Source: Aquicoccus porphyridii (GTDB lineage: Bacteria > Pseudomonadota > Alphaproteobacteria > Rhodobacterales > Rhodobacteraceae). Taken from it: a stretch of 64,000 nt of DNA. The notes beneath the pieces were generated by a model. It did not search any database, was not told the DNA's origin, and was given only the letters and a program-made list of their open reading frames with translations. The stretch is taken from positions 1 through 64,000 of the forward strand of contig NZ_VINQ01000005.1 of assembly GCF_008369105.1 (NCBI RefSeq), written 5' to 3'. The number at the start of each line of letters is the position of its first letter. The first letter of the stretch is position 1. Both the position numbers and the translations under genes were made by a program. This document shows, in pieces, positions 27,397-37,362 of the stretch.

Positions 27397-27849
27397 TCAA
27401 CGCGCCAGTTGCAAATGTGCATTCTCGAGCGGTAGCCCCTCGTCATCGTTGGCGCGGCGTGAAACCTCGACGAATCCAAGTCCCTCGTAGAACCGGACGG
27501 CGCGCCGGTTCTGGAGGTAAACCTCCAGCGAAAGTTTTCCCTTCCTTTCAAGCGCATGGGCAATCAGCTTGCGACCGATCCCCTGCCCTTGCTGGCCCGG
27601 GGCGACGAAAATTCCGCCGATGAACGACTCCAGCAAGCTTATGAAGCCGACCGGTTCCCCCAGACGAACCGCCACCCATGTTTCGGAGTTGGGCAAATAT
27701 TGTTCCTCGATCAGCCGTCGCTGTTCGAGAAGCCGCCGCTTTCCGATAAAGGAATGGGCATCGAGGGACGCATCAAGCCAGATGCGCGATAGTTTCGTGG
27801 TATCCGAAGCCGCGTCAAAGGGCCGGATCATCACATCGAGATTCTTCAT
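27397..27849 (-). CDS. GNAT family N-acetyltransferase
   Basis: 150 aa from ATG 27849 (MKNLDVMIRPFDAASDTTKL). Acetyl-CoA-binding motif A is GGIFVAPGQQGQGIGRKLIAHA, with the Q/RxxGxG/A signature QGQGIG; motif B is LSLEVYLQNRRAVRFYEGLGF. The layout resembles small YjaB-like acetyltransferases. The acceptor is unknown. Codon use is a little less GC-biased than in neighbours. It converges with the cdhR gene and its start is overlapped by a possible small frame at 27815-27943. Confidence 0.88.
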   Translation of the reverse strand: MKNLDVMIRPFDAASDTTKLSRIWLDASLDAHSFIGKRRLLEQRRLIEEQYLPNSETWVAVRLGEPVGFISLLESFIGGIFVAPGQQGQGIGRKLIAHALERKGKLSLEVYLQNRRAVRFYEGLGFVEVSRRANDDEGLPLENAHLQLAR

Positions 27850-27943
27850 GAGAACTCCACAGAAAAGATTGTGCAAAGAGGATCGGCACCATCAGGTGCC
27901 GGGCAATACCGCCAAATGCGGTCCAGTCGAAGCCTCTGTGCAT
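27815..27943 (-). CDS. Possible 42-aa upstream frame overlapping the GNAT start
   Basis: ATG 27943 has AAGGAG four nt upstream and opens a 42-codon frame (MHRGFDWTAFGGIARHLMVP and on) ending 34 nt inside the GNAT gene in another frame. It could be a leader that controls acetyltransferase translation. The frame contains the 7-bp hairpin at 27884-27901. No homology is recognised and the tail overlaps coding DNA, so it may be chance. Confidence 0.25.
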   Translation of the reverse strand: MHRGFDWTAFGGIARHLMVPILFAQSFLWSSHEESRCDDPAL

Positions 27944-28183
27944 CAATCTCCTTCTGTTGCTGCACACATGGTAAGGCGCTTGGGCCGGGGGATCAATGAC
28001 CGCATTGGCCCTGCCCCCCGTCCTTGCCTCGACACCGTGCAGGCGCAGAGCGGGAGCCCCCAACCTCCCCGCACGTCGCAAGGTTATATCGCCAAAACGA
28101 CGCGATCTGGTGGACGGCGGCCCCAACTGCCCCTACCCTTCGCGCGATCCCGACCGGGACGTGCGACAGGAAGGACCAGACCG
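27850..28183. other. 334-nt divergent region between GNAT and indolepyruvate oxidoreductase genes
   Basis: Contains hairpin CGGCACC atca GGTGCCG (27884-27901), the possible 42-aa frame on the minus strand, and the unplaced promoter of the oxidoreductase. Nothing else is recognised. Confidence 0.5.
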
Positions 28184-31100
28184 ATGCTCGATTCGCCCAC
28201 CCAGAAACGCATGGATTTCACCCTCTCCGACCGGCTCACCGCCGAAGAGGGCTGGGTCTACATGACCGGGATGCAGGCACTGGTGCGGCTGCCCATTCAA
28301 CAGCGCAAGCGCGACGCGGCGGCGGGATTGAACACCGGCGGCTATATCTCGGGCTATCGCGGTTCGCCCATCGGGCGCTATGACATGGACCTCTGGCAGG
28401 CCGCGCCCCAGCTCAAGGCCCACAACATCGTGTTCCAGGCCGGCGTGAACGAAGACATCGCCGCCACCGCCACATGGGGCAGCCAGATGGTCGGCCTCTT
28501 TCCCGGCGCAAAAGTCGAGGGCGTGTTCTCGATCTGGTATGGCAAGGCCCCGGGCATGGACCGCGCGATGGACCCGATCCGCCACGCCAATTTCGCGGGC
28601 ACCAACGAAAAGGGCGGCTCGCTCCTGCTGGTGGGCGACGATCACGGCGCCAAATCCTCGACCGTGGCCTGCTATTCCGATTTCAACTTCGTTTCGGCGG
28701 GCATCCCGCTCTTTGCCCCCGCCAACGCGCAGGAGGTGCTCGATTACGGGCTGCACGGCATCGCGCTCTCGCGCCACGCGGGCTGCCTTTCGGGCATGAA
28801 ACTCGTCACCGACGTGATCGAGGGCGGTGGTTCGGTCCATGTCTCGCCCACCGCGCCCGAAATCACCCTGCCCCCGCGCGACAAACGCTTTGGCATCTCG
28901 GCCTATACCCCGGTGATGGAACAGGAACGCGCGCTTTACGACGCCCGGATCGGCCAGGCGCTGGCCTATATCCGCGCCAACGGGCTCAACCGCATCTCGG
29001 GGGCCGAAAACGCCCGCGTCGGTGTCGTCGCGGCGGGCAAGGCGTGGCAGGATCTGAGCCAGGCCCTGGGCGAAATGGGCTATGACGGACAAGCCCTCGC
29101 CAACATGGGGCTGCGCCTTCTCAAGGTCGGCGTGGTCTGGCCGCTCGACCAGGAGATCGTCAAGGACTTTGCCCAGGGCCTCGACACGATCGTGGTGGTC
29201 GAGGAAAAGCGCCCGCTGCTCGAAGACCAGATCCGCAGCGCGCTTTACGGTCACGACAGCGCCCCGCGCATCATCGGCAAAAGCTTCAACAGCCATATCT
29301 ATGCCGCCGACCCGGGCGAAACCGCCTTTCCCAATTTCGGCGAGATCGACCCCACCCATATCCGCGGCGTGCTGACCCGCACCATCAAGGAAATCGACCC
29401 CGCCGTCCCGATCAGCACCCCCAACCAGCCCACGGATGCCCCGATGCTGGGTGGCGGTGCGATCCGCATGCCGTCGTTCTGCGCCGGCTGCCCGCATGGC
29501 CGCTCGACCCAACTGCCCGATGGCAGCCGCGCATTGGCGGGCATCGGTTGCCACACCATGGCGGTGATGCGCGACCCGCTCAAGACCAACTCGATCACCC
29601 AGATGGGCGGCGAAGGCGCGGCCTGGCTGGGGCAGTTTCCCTTCACCGGCGAAAACCACGTCTTCGCCAACATGGGCGACGGCACCTATTTCCACTCGGG
29701 CTACATGGCGATCCGCGCCGCCGTGGCCTCGAACGCCAACATCACCTACAAGATCCTGCATAACGGCTTCGTGTCGATGACCGGCGGTCAGGCGGTCGAT
29801 GGCGAGATCGACCCGCTGTCGATCATTGCCCAGCTCAAGGCCGAAGGCGTCGGCGCCATTGCCCTCGTCGCCGACGAGCCCGAGCATTACGACGGCAAAC
29901 CGCTTCCCGAAGGCGTCACGCTCCACCACCGGACCGAGCTTGACCTCGTTCAGCGCGAAATGCGCGAGCGTCGCGGCGTCACCGCGATCATCTATGACCA
30001 GCCCTGCGCCACCGAACGCCGCCGGTTGCGCAAGCGCGGCAAATGGGAAGACCCCGACAAGCGGGTGTTCATCAATTCGGATGTCTGCGAAGGCTGCGGC
30101 GATTGCTCGACCGTGTCGGGCTGCATGGCGATCGAACCGCTGGAAACCGAGATGGGCCGCAAGCGCAAGATCAACCAGTCCTCGTGCAACAAGGATTTCT
30201 CCTGCGTCGAGGGCTTCTGCCCCAGCTTCGTCACCGTCTCGGGCGTGAAGCCCCGCAAACCCGACGTGGCCGATGTCACCATCGACGCCTCGCGCCTGCC
30301 CGAACCGCCCGCCCGCTCGGTCGAAACCTCCTGGGCGGTGCTGGTGTCGGGCATCGGCGGCGCGGGTGTGGTGACCGTGGGCCAGACGCTGGCCGTCGCC
30401 GCGCATGTCGATGGCTGGTTCTCGTCCAATCTCGACATCACCGGGCTGGCGCAGAAGTACGGCGCCGTGCATTCGCATATCAAGATGGCCCGCACCCCGG
30501 ACGACATGACCGCCACCCGCATCGCCACCGGCGAGGCGGACGCGCTCATCGGGTGCGACCTCGTGGTCGCGGCGGGCGACGAGGCCCTGTCCAAGCTTGA
30601 CCTCAACAGCGCCACCGCCGTCACCGACATCACGGTGGTGCCGACCTCGGACTTCGCCAAGAACCCCGACTGGCAACTCAACGGTGACGAACAACTCGCG
30701 CGGATCACCCGGCTTCTGGGCGACCGGGCGCGCGGCCTCGATGCACAGGGGCTGGCGGCGAAACTGCTGGGCGATGCGGTCTATGCCAACATGCTGCTGG
30801 TCGGCGCCGCGTGGCAACAGGGCGGCCTGCCGCTCTCGCATGCCGCGCTGATGCGCGCGATCGAACTCAACGGCGTGAAACCCGCCGAGAACCGCCGCGC
30901 CTTCGACCTCGGTCGGCTCGCCATGGCCGAGCCGGGCACCGTGGCCGCGATGCTGCGCGCGGGCGAGGCGCCGGTCGATCTCTCGAACCGTCGCCCCAAG
31001 AGCCTCGACGAGGTGATCGCCCATCGCAGCGCCGAGTTGACCGACTATGCCAACGCCGCGCTGGCACGGCGCTATACCGACATGGTGGAGCGTGTGCGCA

Positions 31101-31651
31101 AGGCGACACAGGCCGCCGGGCTGGACGACGCCCCCGCCATGGCCGTCGCGCGCTATTACTACAAGCTGCTCGCGGTCAAGGATGAATGGGAGGTCGCGCG
31201 GCTTTACACCCGGCCCGAATTCACCAGGTCCCTGCGCGAAAGCTTCGAAGGCACGCCGGAGCTCACCTTCTATTTCGGCGCCTGGCCCTTTGGCGGCGTG
31301 GACGAGACCACCGGCCAACCGGTCAAGGGCGCGCTTTCGGGCAAATGGGCGCTGCGTGCCTTCGGATTGATGAACCGCCTGCGCGGGCTGCGCGGCACCC
31401 TCTTCGATCCGTTCCGCAACTCGGACGAGAACCGCCTCGCCCACCGGCTGTTGCAGGAGTACGAGGCCGATATCGACTTTGCCCTCGCCAATCTCTCGGC
31501 CGAGAAAGCCGACCCCATCACGGCCCTTCTGTCGCTGCCTGAACATATTCGCGGCTATGGCCACGTGCGCGAACGCCACGCGGGCGATGTCGAGAAGAAG
31601 CGCGCCATGCTGCGGTCGAGGATCACCGGCAAGGCGGCGCAAGCGGCCTGA
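28184..31651 (+). CDS. Indolepyruvate ferredoxin oxidoreductase, fused alpha-beta-gamma form
   Basis: 1155 aa from ATG 28184 (MLDSPTQKRMDFTLSDRLTA), with CAGGAAGG upstream; the frame stays open upstream but without family similarity. Order: N-terminal TPP/pyrimidine-binding region (GYRGSPIGRYD), central TPP domain (FCAGCPHGRST, GIGCHTMAV, NMGDGTYFHSG), a 4Fe-4S segment (SDVCEGCGDCSTVSGC and SCNKDFSCVEGFCPSF), and the gamma domain (GIGGAGVVTVGQTLAVAAH). It oxidatively decarboxylates aryl pyruvates from aromatic amino acids to acyl-CoA, reducing ferredoxin. One-polypeptide enzymes of this length are usual in Rhodobacterales. Confidence 0.93.
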   Translation: MLDSPTQKRMDFTLSDRLTAEEGWVYMTGMQALVRLPIQQRKRDAAAGLNTGGYISGYRGSPIGRYDMDLWQAAPQLKAHNIVFQAGVNEDIAATATWGSQMVGLFPGAKVEGVFSIWYGKAPGMDRAMDPIRHANFAGTNEKGGSLLLVGDDHGAKSSTVACYSDFNFVSAGIPLFAPANAQEVLDYGLHGIALSRHAGCLSGMKLVTDVIEGGGSVHVSPTAPEITLPPRDKRFGISAYTPVMEQERALYDARIGQALAYIRANGLNRISGAENARVGVVAAGKAWQDLSQALGEMGYDGQALANMGLRLLKVGVVWPLDQEIVKDFAQGLDTIVVVEEKRPLLEDQIRSALYGHDSAPRIIGKSFNSHIYAADPGETAFPNFGEIDPTHIRGVLTRTIKEIDPAVPISTPNQPTDAPMLGGGAIRMPSFCAGCPHGRSTQLPDGSRALAGIGCHTMAVMRDPLKTNSITQMGGEGAAWLGQFPFTGENHVFANMGDGTYFHSGYMAIRAAVASNANITYKILHNGFVSMTGGQAVDGEIDPLSIIAQLKAEGVGAIALVADEPEHYDGKPLPEGVTLHHRTELDLVQREMRERRGVTAIIYDQPCATERRRLRKRGKWEDPDKRVFINSDVCEGCGDCSTVSGCMAIEPLETEMGRKRKINQSSCNKDFSCVEGFCPSFVTVSGVKPRKPDVADVTIDASRLPEPPARSVETSWAVLVSGIGGAGVVTVGQTLAVAAHVDGWFSSNLDITGLAQKYGAVHSHIKMARTPDDMTATRIATGEADALIGCDLVVAAGDEALSKLDLNSATAVTDITVVPTSDFAKNPDWQLNGDEQLARITRLLGDRARGLDAQGLAAKLLGDAVYANMLLVGAAWQQGGLPLSHAALMRAIELNGVKPAENRRAFDLGRLAMAEPGTVAAMLRAGEAPVDLSNRRPKSLDEVIAHRSAELTDYANAALARRYTDMVERVRKATQAAGLDDAPAMAVARYYYKLLAVKDEWEVARLYTRPEFTRSLRESFEGTPELTFYFGAWPFGGVDETTGQPVKGALSGKWALRAFGLMNRLRGLRGTLFDPFRNSDENRLAHRLLQEYEADIDFALANLSAEKADPITALLSLPEHIRGYGHVRERHAGDVEKKRAMLRSRITGKAAQAA

Positions 31652-31691
31652 CCGACCCGTTCCGCGCGCGGGCAGGCCGGGGCGTGGCCGC

Positions 31692-32480
31692 CTAGCCGCC
31701 GAGAAGCGGCAGCATCAGGTTGAAAAGCTCGGCTTGTGAGCTGATCGCGCATTTGCGGTATAGCTGCTTGCGGAACACCTTGACCGTTTGCGGGCTGATC
31801 CCGAGCCTGAGCCCGATCGATACCGAACTGTGACCCTGCAGGATCAACAACGCCACCTCGGCCTGTCGCGGCGAGAGCGCGATTCCATGCGCCTCTTTCA
31901 GCGAATCAATGAGCCGCCGCGTCACCCGCGCCTCGGAATATTCGCCCGGACCGGCCAGTTCGCTCCATTGCCGCTCGGCCAGTGCCACAACAATAGGCGA
32001 AAGATGATCGGCGCGGATGATCTCGCGCTGGGTGAAGCGGCTGTTGGAACTGCGGTCCCGCCCGAGGCAGACATGCAGGCTCACCCCCGCCCCCGGATAG
32101 GCGACGAAGGCCAGCTCGTCGACCAGCGTCGTGGCCGCGTAATAGTCGAGGAAATAGGGGTTGCGGTGGAACTGGTCGGGCGCGATATCGGTCAGCCGGT
32201 AAACCCCGCGCGCCGCCCGCCGTCGATGCAATTCGTGAAAGGGATCAAGCAGATAGGCCCCCTTGAGATAGGTGCTTTCCATGTTGCGGTGCACCTCGCT
32301 CGCCACCGCGCGGGTCAGGATCGCCTGCGGCGCGCGGCTCTGGAAATAGGCGATGACGGTGACATTGTCATGCCGCAGCTCGGCCCCGAGCCAGCGCGCC
32401 AGCGCCCGGGCGAACCCGTCGCCGCCCAGCGCCGCGATCGCCTCGCCCAGCCGTTTTTCCGCCTCGCCCAGCACGCCCAT
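31692..32480 (-). CDS. LuxR-family transcriptional regulator of the polyamine operon (inferred)
   Basis: 262 aa. The C-terminal helix-turn-helix is clear: LSPRQAEVALLILQGHSSVSI, then GLRLGISPQTVKVFRKQLYRK. Residues 1-190 have no domain I can name and no acyl-homoserine-lactone site is evident; there is no luxI nearby, so quorum sensing is unlikely. It is divergent from the polyamine-type operon with a perfect 16-nt palindrome 14 nt upstream of its own ATG, suggesting that it controls both. Converges with the oxidoreductase gene. Confidence 0.85.
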   Translation of the reverse strand: MGVLGEAEKRLGEAIAALGGDGFARALARWLGAELRHDNVTVIAYFQSRAPQAILTRAVASEVHRNMESTYLKGAYLLDPFHELHRRRAARGVYRLTDIAPDQFHRNPYFLDYYAATTLVDELAFVAYPGAGVSLHVCLGRDRSSNSRFTQREIIRADHLSPIVVALAERQWSELAGPGEYSEARVTRRLIDSLKEAHGIALSPRQAEVALLILQGHSSVSIGLRLGISPQTVKVFRKQLYRKCAISSQAELFNLMLPLLGG

Positions 32481-32493
32481 GCCATACCACCCC

Positions 32494-32509
32494 GGGGGTA
32501 TATACCCCC
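32494..32509. promoter_or_regulatory. Perfect palindromic operator candidate
   Basis: GGGGGTATATACCCCC, a 16-nt perfect palindrome in the 87-nt gap between the LuxR-type gene and the ABC operon. A half-site GGGGGTAT recurs at 32545-32552, 16 nt before the ATPase GTG. Best explained as the binding site of the divergent regulator. Confidence 0.65.
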
Positions 32510-32567
32510 CTAACCGACTGCCGTTAACATTCTATGGCAAATCAGGGGGTATGAGAAAGGGAAAACC

Positions 32568-33646
<1,079 letters not shown>

Positions 33647-33647
<1 letters not shown>

Positions 33648-34570
33648 TGGCAGGCGGAATCGGATCAGGCCCGGGCAAATCGGCCCGCACTTACGCGGGT
33701 TTCGGCGTGCCGCTCATCCTTCCGGCATGGCTCGTCATCGGCATTTTCCTCGTCGTGCCGATCGGGATCATGCTGGTCTATTCCTTCCTCACCAAGGAGT
33801 TTCGCGGCGGCGTGATCTGGGAGTTTTCGCTCGCCGCCTATGACCAGTTCTTCTTTGATCGCGGGCTGTTCGGGGATGATCCGCCCGAAATCGAATGGAC
33901 CTATATCCTGATCTTCTGGCGCTCGATCTGGCAGGCGGGGCTGGCCACGTTGCTCAGCCTTCTGATCGGCTTTCCGACCGCGTGGTTCATCGCCACGCGC
34001 CCGGCCGCCACCCGCACGATCTGGCTTTTCCTGATCACCGTGCCCTATTGGGTCAACCTGCTCATCCGCACGATCTCGATGAAATTCCTGATCCGCGACA
34101 ACGGCCCGCTCAACACCTGGCTGCTCGACGCCGGGATCATTTCCGACCCGATCCATGTCGTCAACACATGGGTGGCGGTGCAGTTGGGGCTGTTCTATTC
34201 CTACCTGCCCTTCATGGTGCTGCCGATCTATGCCGCCGTCGAGCGTTACAATTTCGCCCTCTCCGAGGCGGCGGCCGATCTTTATGCCTCGCGCTTCGTC
34301 ACGCTCACGCAGGTGATCATCCCGGTGGTGAAACCGGGCATCATCGCGGGCTGCATCCTTGTCTTCGTGCCCTCGCTGGGCTCGTTTCTCGCGCCCGACC
34401 TTCTGGGCGGGGCCAAGAATTTCATGATCGGAAGCCTGATCGACGAACAGTTCAAGGGCGCGGCGGGCAACTGGCCGTTCGGCGCGGCGGCGGCGATGAT
34501 CCTGCTCTCCATGGTGCTGCTCGTGCTGATCTTCTATGCGCGCAGCCAGGCGAAAGGAGAGGCGCGATGA
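33647..34570 (+). CDS. Polyamine-type ABC transporter permease (PotB-like)
   Basis: 307 aa inner-membrane protein with about six helices, starting [20 protein letters not shown]. The EAA loop interacting with the ATPase is [20 protein letters not shown]. The [19 protein letters not shown] segment is typical of PotB/PotH. ATG 33647 overlaps the preceding stop and its own stop overlaps the next ATG (ATGA), so the three transporter subunits are translationally coupled. Confidence 0.93.
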
Positions 34571-35457
34571 CCGGCACGCGCGCACCCCGCCCGAACCCGG
34601 AGGCCCCGGGGCAAGCCCGGGGCGCGACGGGCATGACCAGGCGCAAGCGCACCCGCAAACCCGACCTGCGCCGCTTTCCCGGCTTCCTGCCGCTGACCCT
34701 CCTGTGCGTATTCCTGCTCTATGCGCCGCTCCTCATCGTCGCGATCTATTCCTTCAACGACAGCCCCTCGATCACGCTCTGGGGCGGCGTGTCGCTGCGC
34801 TGGTACGAAGACGTGTTCTGGGGGCCGGAATCCGACAAGTTCAAACAGGCGGCGATCAATTCGCTGGTCATCGCCGTGGCCGCCGCCACCACCGCCACGG
34901 TGCTCGCCACCATGGCCGCCACCGCGATGCTGCGCGCCGGATCGTTCCGCGGCAAGGGGGCCAGTTTCGCCCTGATCAACCTGCCGCTGATGGTGCCGGA
35001 AATTGTGACCGCCGTTGCCACGCTGATCTTCTTCTCGGCGATCGGCTTTTCCACCGGCATCCTCACCATCCTGATCGCGCATATCGTCTTCTGCATCCCC
35101 TTCGCCTACCTGCCCATCGCCGCGCGGATGGAGGGGATCGAGGATGTCTATGAACAGGCCGCGCAGGATCTTTATGCCACCCGGTGGGAGGCATTCCGCC
35201 TCATTCTTCTGCCATTGATGACGCCGGGTATCCTCTCGGGCTTCCTCCTGGCCTTCATCATCTCGCTCGATGATTTCATCATCACCAATTTCGTCAAGGG
35301 CGCGGGGGTCGAAACCCTTCCCACCGCGATCTTCGGGGCCGTGAAACAGGGCATCAAGCCCAACATCATGGCCATTTCCACGCTGTTGCTGGCCGTGTCG
35401 ATCCTCTTCGTCACGCTCAGTTACTTCGCCGGCCGCATGGGCCAAAACCGCAAATAA
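34567..35457 (+). CDS. Polyamine-type ABC transporter permease (PotC-like)
   Basis: 296 aa from ATG 34567, which overlaps the previous stop as ATGA. The first ~35 residues are Arg/Pro-rich and cytoplasmic; ATG 34633 ([15 protein letters not shown]) is an alternative start. Six helices follow, with [20 protein letters not shown] loop [19 protein letters not shown] and [14 protein letters not shown], all characteristic of PotC/PotI. Pairs with the previous permease. Confidence 0.93.
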   Translation: MTGTRAPRPNPEAPGQARGATGMTRRKRTRKPDLRRFPGFLPLTLLCVFLLYAPLLIVAIYSFNDSPSITLWGGVSLRWYEDVFWGPESDKFKQAAINSLVIAVAAATTATVLATMAATAMLRAGSFRGKGASFALINLPLMVPEIVTAVATLIFFSAIGFSTGILTILIAHIVFCIPFAYLPIAARMEGIEDVYEQAAQDLYATRWEAFRLILLPLMTPGILSGFLLAFIISLDDFIITNFVKGAGVETLPTAIFGAVKQGIKPNIMAISTLLLAVSILFVTLSYFAGRMGQNRK

Positions 35458-35479
35458 GAAACCAACAGGAGAGACAACC

Positions 35480-36514
35480 ATGAAACCCTTTCTCAGAACC
35501 GGCGCCTCGGCGCTCGCCCTCACGCTGATGGCGACGCTGGCACAGGCCGAGGGTAAGCTTTCGATCTATCACTGGTTCGAATACATCCCGCAGGAACTCC
35601 TCGACAAGTTCGCCGCCGAATACGATGTCGAGGTCACGATGGACACGTTCGACAGCAACGAGGCCCTGCTCGCCTCGCTCAAGGCCGGGCGGCTCGGGGA
35701 TTATGACGTGGCCGTGCCGGGCGATTACATGGTCGAGATCATGGCAGGCGAGGGCATGCTCGACACGTTCAGCCGCGACGAGATGCCCAATTTCGACAAC
35801 ATCCTGCCCGAATGGGTGGATGTGAGCTTCGATCCCGGCCGCCAAAGCTCGATCCCCTATCAATGGGGCAGCACGTCCTTCTCGGTGAACCGCGATGTCT
35901 ATTCCGGTGACATCGACACCACCGACATCATCTTCAACCCGCCCGAAGAGCTTCAGGGCCGGATCAACGTGCTCGACACCGCCGGTGAAACCCTCACCCT
36001 CGCCTCGCTGCATCTCGGCATCCCGCAATGCAGCACGGATCGCGACGAACTCAAGGCACTCAACGATCTGGTGCAGGGGGCCAAGCAGCACTGGGCCAGC
36101 TTCGGCTCGGACGTGGCCAAGGACGTGCTGGTGTCGGGCGACGCGGCGGCGGGCATGATCTGGAACGGTTTCGGCATGAAGGCCCGCGAGGAAGGCGCCA
36201 ATATCGAATACGCCTATCCCGAACAGGGCTATATCGTGTGGATGGACAACGTGGTGCTGCTCAAGGACGCGCCGAACCGCGAAAACGCGATCAAGTTCAT
36301 GAACTTCCTTCTTGAACCCGAGAACGCGGCCGCCGTCACCAACTACGCGCGCTACACCGCCGGGGTCGCCGGGGTCGAACCCTTCCTCGACGCCGAGGTG
36401 AAATCCGCGCCCGAGTTGAACCCGCCGGAAGGCGGCAACCCGGTCTTCGTGCAGCCCTGCTCCGAAGAGGTGCAGAAGGTCTATGACACGATCTGGACCA
36501 ACCTCAAGAAGTGA
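35480..36514 (+). CDS. Periplasmic polyamine-type substrate-binding protein (PotD/PotF-like)
   Basis: 344 aa. Signal peptide of about 23 residues (MKPFLRTGASALALTLMATL, cleavage after AQA). Mature protein begins EGKLSIYHWFEYIPQELLDKF, the PotD/PotF pattern, with DYDVAVPGDYMVEIM and YAIPYQWG-like segment SIPYQWGSTSFSVNR. It delivers the ligand to the two permeases. A long GC hairpin just after the stop probably stabilises its mRNA so that the binding protein is made in excess over the catabolic enzymes. Confidence 0.93.
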   Translation: MKPFLRTGASALALTLMATLAQAEGKLSIYHWFEYIPQELLDKFAAEYDVEVTMDTFDSNEALLASLKAGRLGDYDVAVPGDYMVEIMAGEGMLDTFSRDEMPNFDNILPEWVDVSFDPGRQSSIPYQWGSTSFSVNRDVYSGDIDTTDIIFNPPEELQGRINVLDTAGETLTLASLHLGIPQCSTDRDELKALNDLVQGAKQHWASFGSDVAKDVLVSGDAAAGMIWNGFGMKAREEGANIEYAYPEQGYIVWMDNVVLLKDAPNRENAIKFMNFLLEPENAAAVTNYARYTAGVAGVEPFLDAEVKSAPELNPPEGGNPVFVQPCSEEVQKVYDTIWTNLKK

Positions 36515-36518
36515 AGCT

Positions 36519-36566
36519 TTCGGCACCCCCGTCCCGGGCCTGACCCGGGGCGGGGGGATCGCCGAA
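36519..36566 (+). other. Long intra-operon hairpin after the binding-protein gene
   Basis: Nested arms TTCGGC/GCCGAA, CCCCCG/CGGGGG and CCCGGG/CCCGGG around a CCTGA loop, with small internal loops. No U-run. Its place, 5 nt after the binding-protein stop and before the enzymes, fits an mRNA 3' stabiliser or partial terminator. Confidence 0.7.
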
Positions 36567-36594
36567 CCAACCGAAGACACCGGAAGACACGACC

Positions 36595-37362
36595 ATGAAA
36601 CTGGCGCTTTACCAAGGCCCGCCCATCGAGGGCGACATCGACGCCGGGCTCGCCCGGATCGAAAGGCACCTGTCCGCCGCCGCGATGGCGGGCGCGCGGA
36701 TGGTCGTCTTCCCCGAACTTTTCCTGCCGGGCTACAACCGCCCGGACCTGCATGAAAGCCTCTCCCAGCCGCTCGGCGGGGACTGGTGCACAAGGCTCGC
36801 CGCACTTGCCCGCGCGGCAGGCTGCGGTCTCTGCATCGGCTGGGCCGAACGCGACGGCGATACGGTCTATAACGCCGCCACCGCCTTCGGCCCGGATGGC
36901 GAGATGCTGGGCCATTACCGCAAGATCCAGCTTTACGGCCCGATGGAACAGGCCAGCTTCGCCTTCGGCAACGGCTACACCCTCTTCGAGTTCGCGGGCC
37001 ACAGGATCGCGCTGATGGTCTGTTACGACATCGAATTCGCCCACCACGTCAAGGCGTTGGCCGATCGGGATACAACGCTCATCCTCGTGCCCACCGCCAA
37101 CCCGGCGGGGTTCGAGCATGTCTCGACCGCGATCATCCCCGGCCATGCCGCGTCGCACGCGCTCACAATCGCCTATGCCAATTTCTGCGGCACTGAACGC
37201 GGCCTCGCCTATGGCGGCCACTCGGTGATCGTCGGCCCCGATGCCGTGGCACTGGCCAGCGCGAACACCACCGAAACGCTGATCGTCACCGACATCGCCA
37301 AACCCCATGACCCGGCGCTCCTCTCGACCCAATCCGCCGATCACCGCGAGGTCACGTCATGA
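36595..37362 (+). CDS. Carbon-nitrogen hydrolase (nitrilase superfamily)
   Basis: 255 aa. Catalytic triad Glu41 (FPELFLPGY), Lys110 (YRKIQLYG) and Cys143 (MVCYDIEF). Such amidases remove ammonia or carbamoyl groups from amides, and N-carbamoylputrescine amidase is a member. Placement between a polyamine importer and an acetylpolyamine deacetylase suggests an amide or acid derived from polyamines, but the substrate is inferred from context only. The stop overlaps the next ATG (ATGA). Confidence 0.9.
   Translation: MKLALYQGPPIEGDIDAGLARIERHLSAAAMAGARMVVFPELFLPGYNRPDLHESLSQPLGGDWCTRLAALARAAGCGLCIGWAERDGDTVYNAATAFGPDGEMLGHYRKIQLYGPMEQASFAFGNGYTLFEFAGHRIALMVCYDIEFAHHVKALADRDTTLILVPTANPAGFEHVSTAIIPGHAASHALTIAYANFCGTERGLAYGGHSVIVGPDAVALASANTTETLIVTDIAKPHDPALLSTQSADHREVTS

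Noticed and set aside
28133-31642. Very long open frame (1169 codons) antisense to the indolepyruvate oxidoreductase gene
   Set aside because: It mirrors codon bias of the GC-rich sense gene, has no motif, is Arg/His/Gly-rich and covers a complete known enzyme on the other strand.
31692-32480. Quorum-sensing function for the LuxR-type regulator
   Set aside because: No luxI-like synthase in the window and no recognisable autoinducer-binding domain; only the helix-turn-helix is shared.
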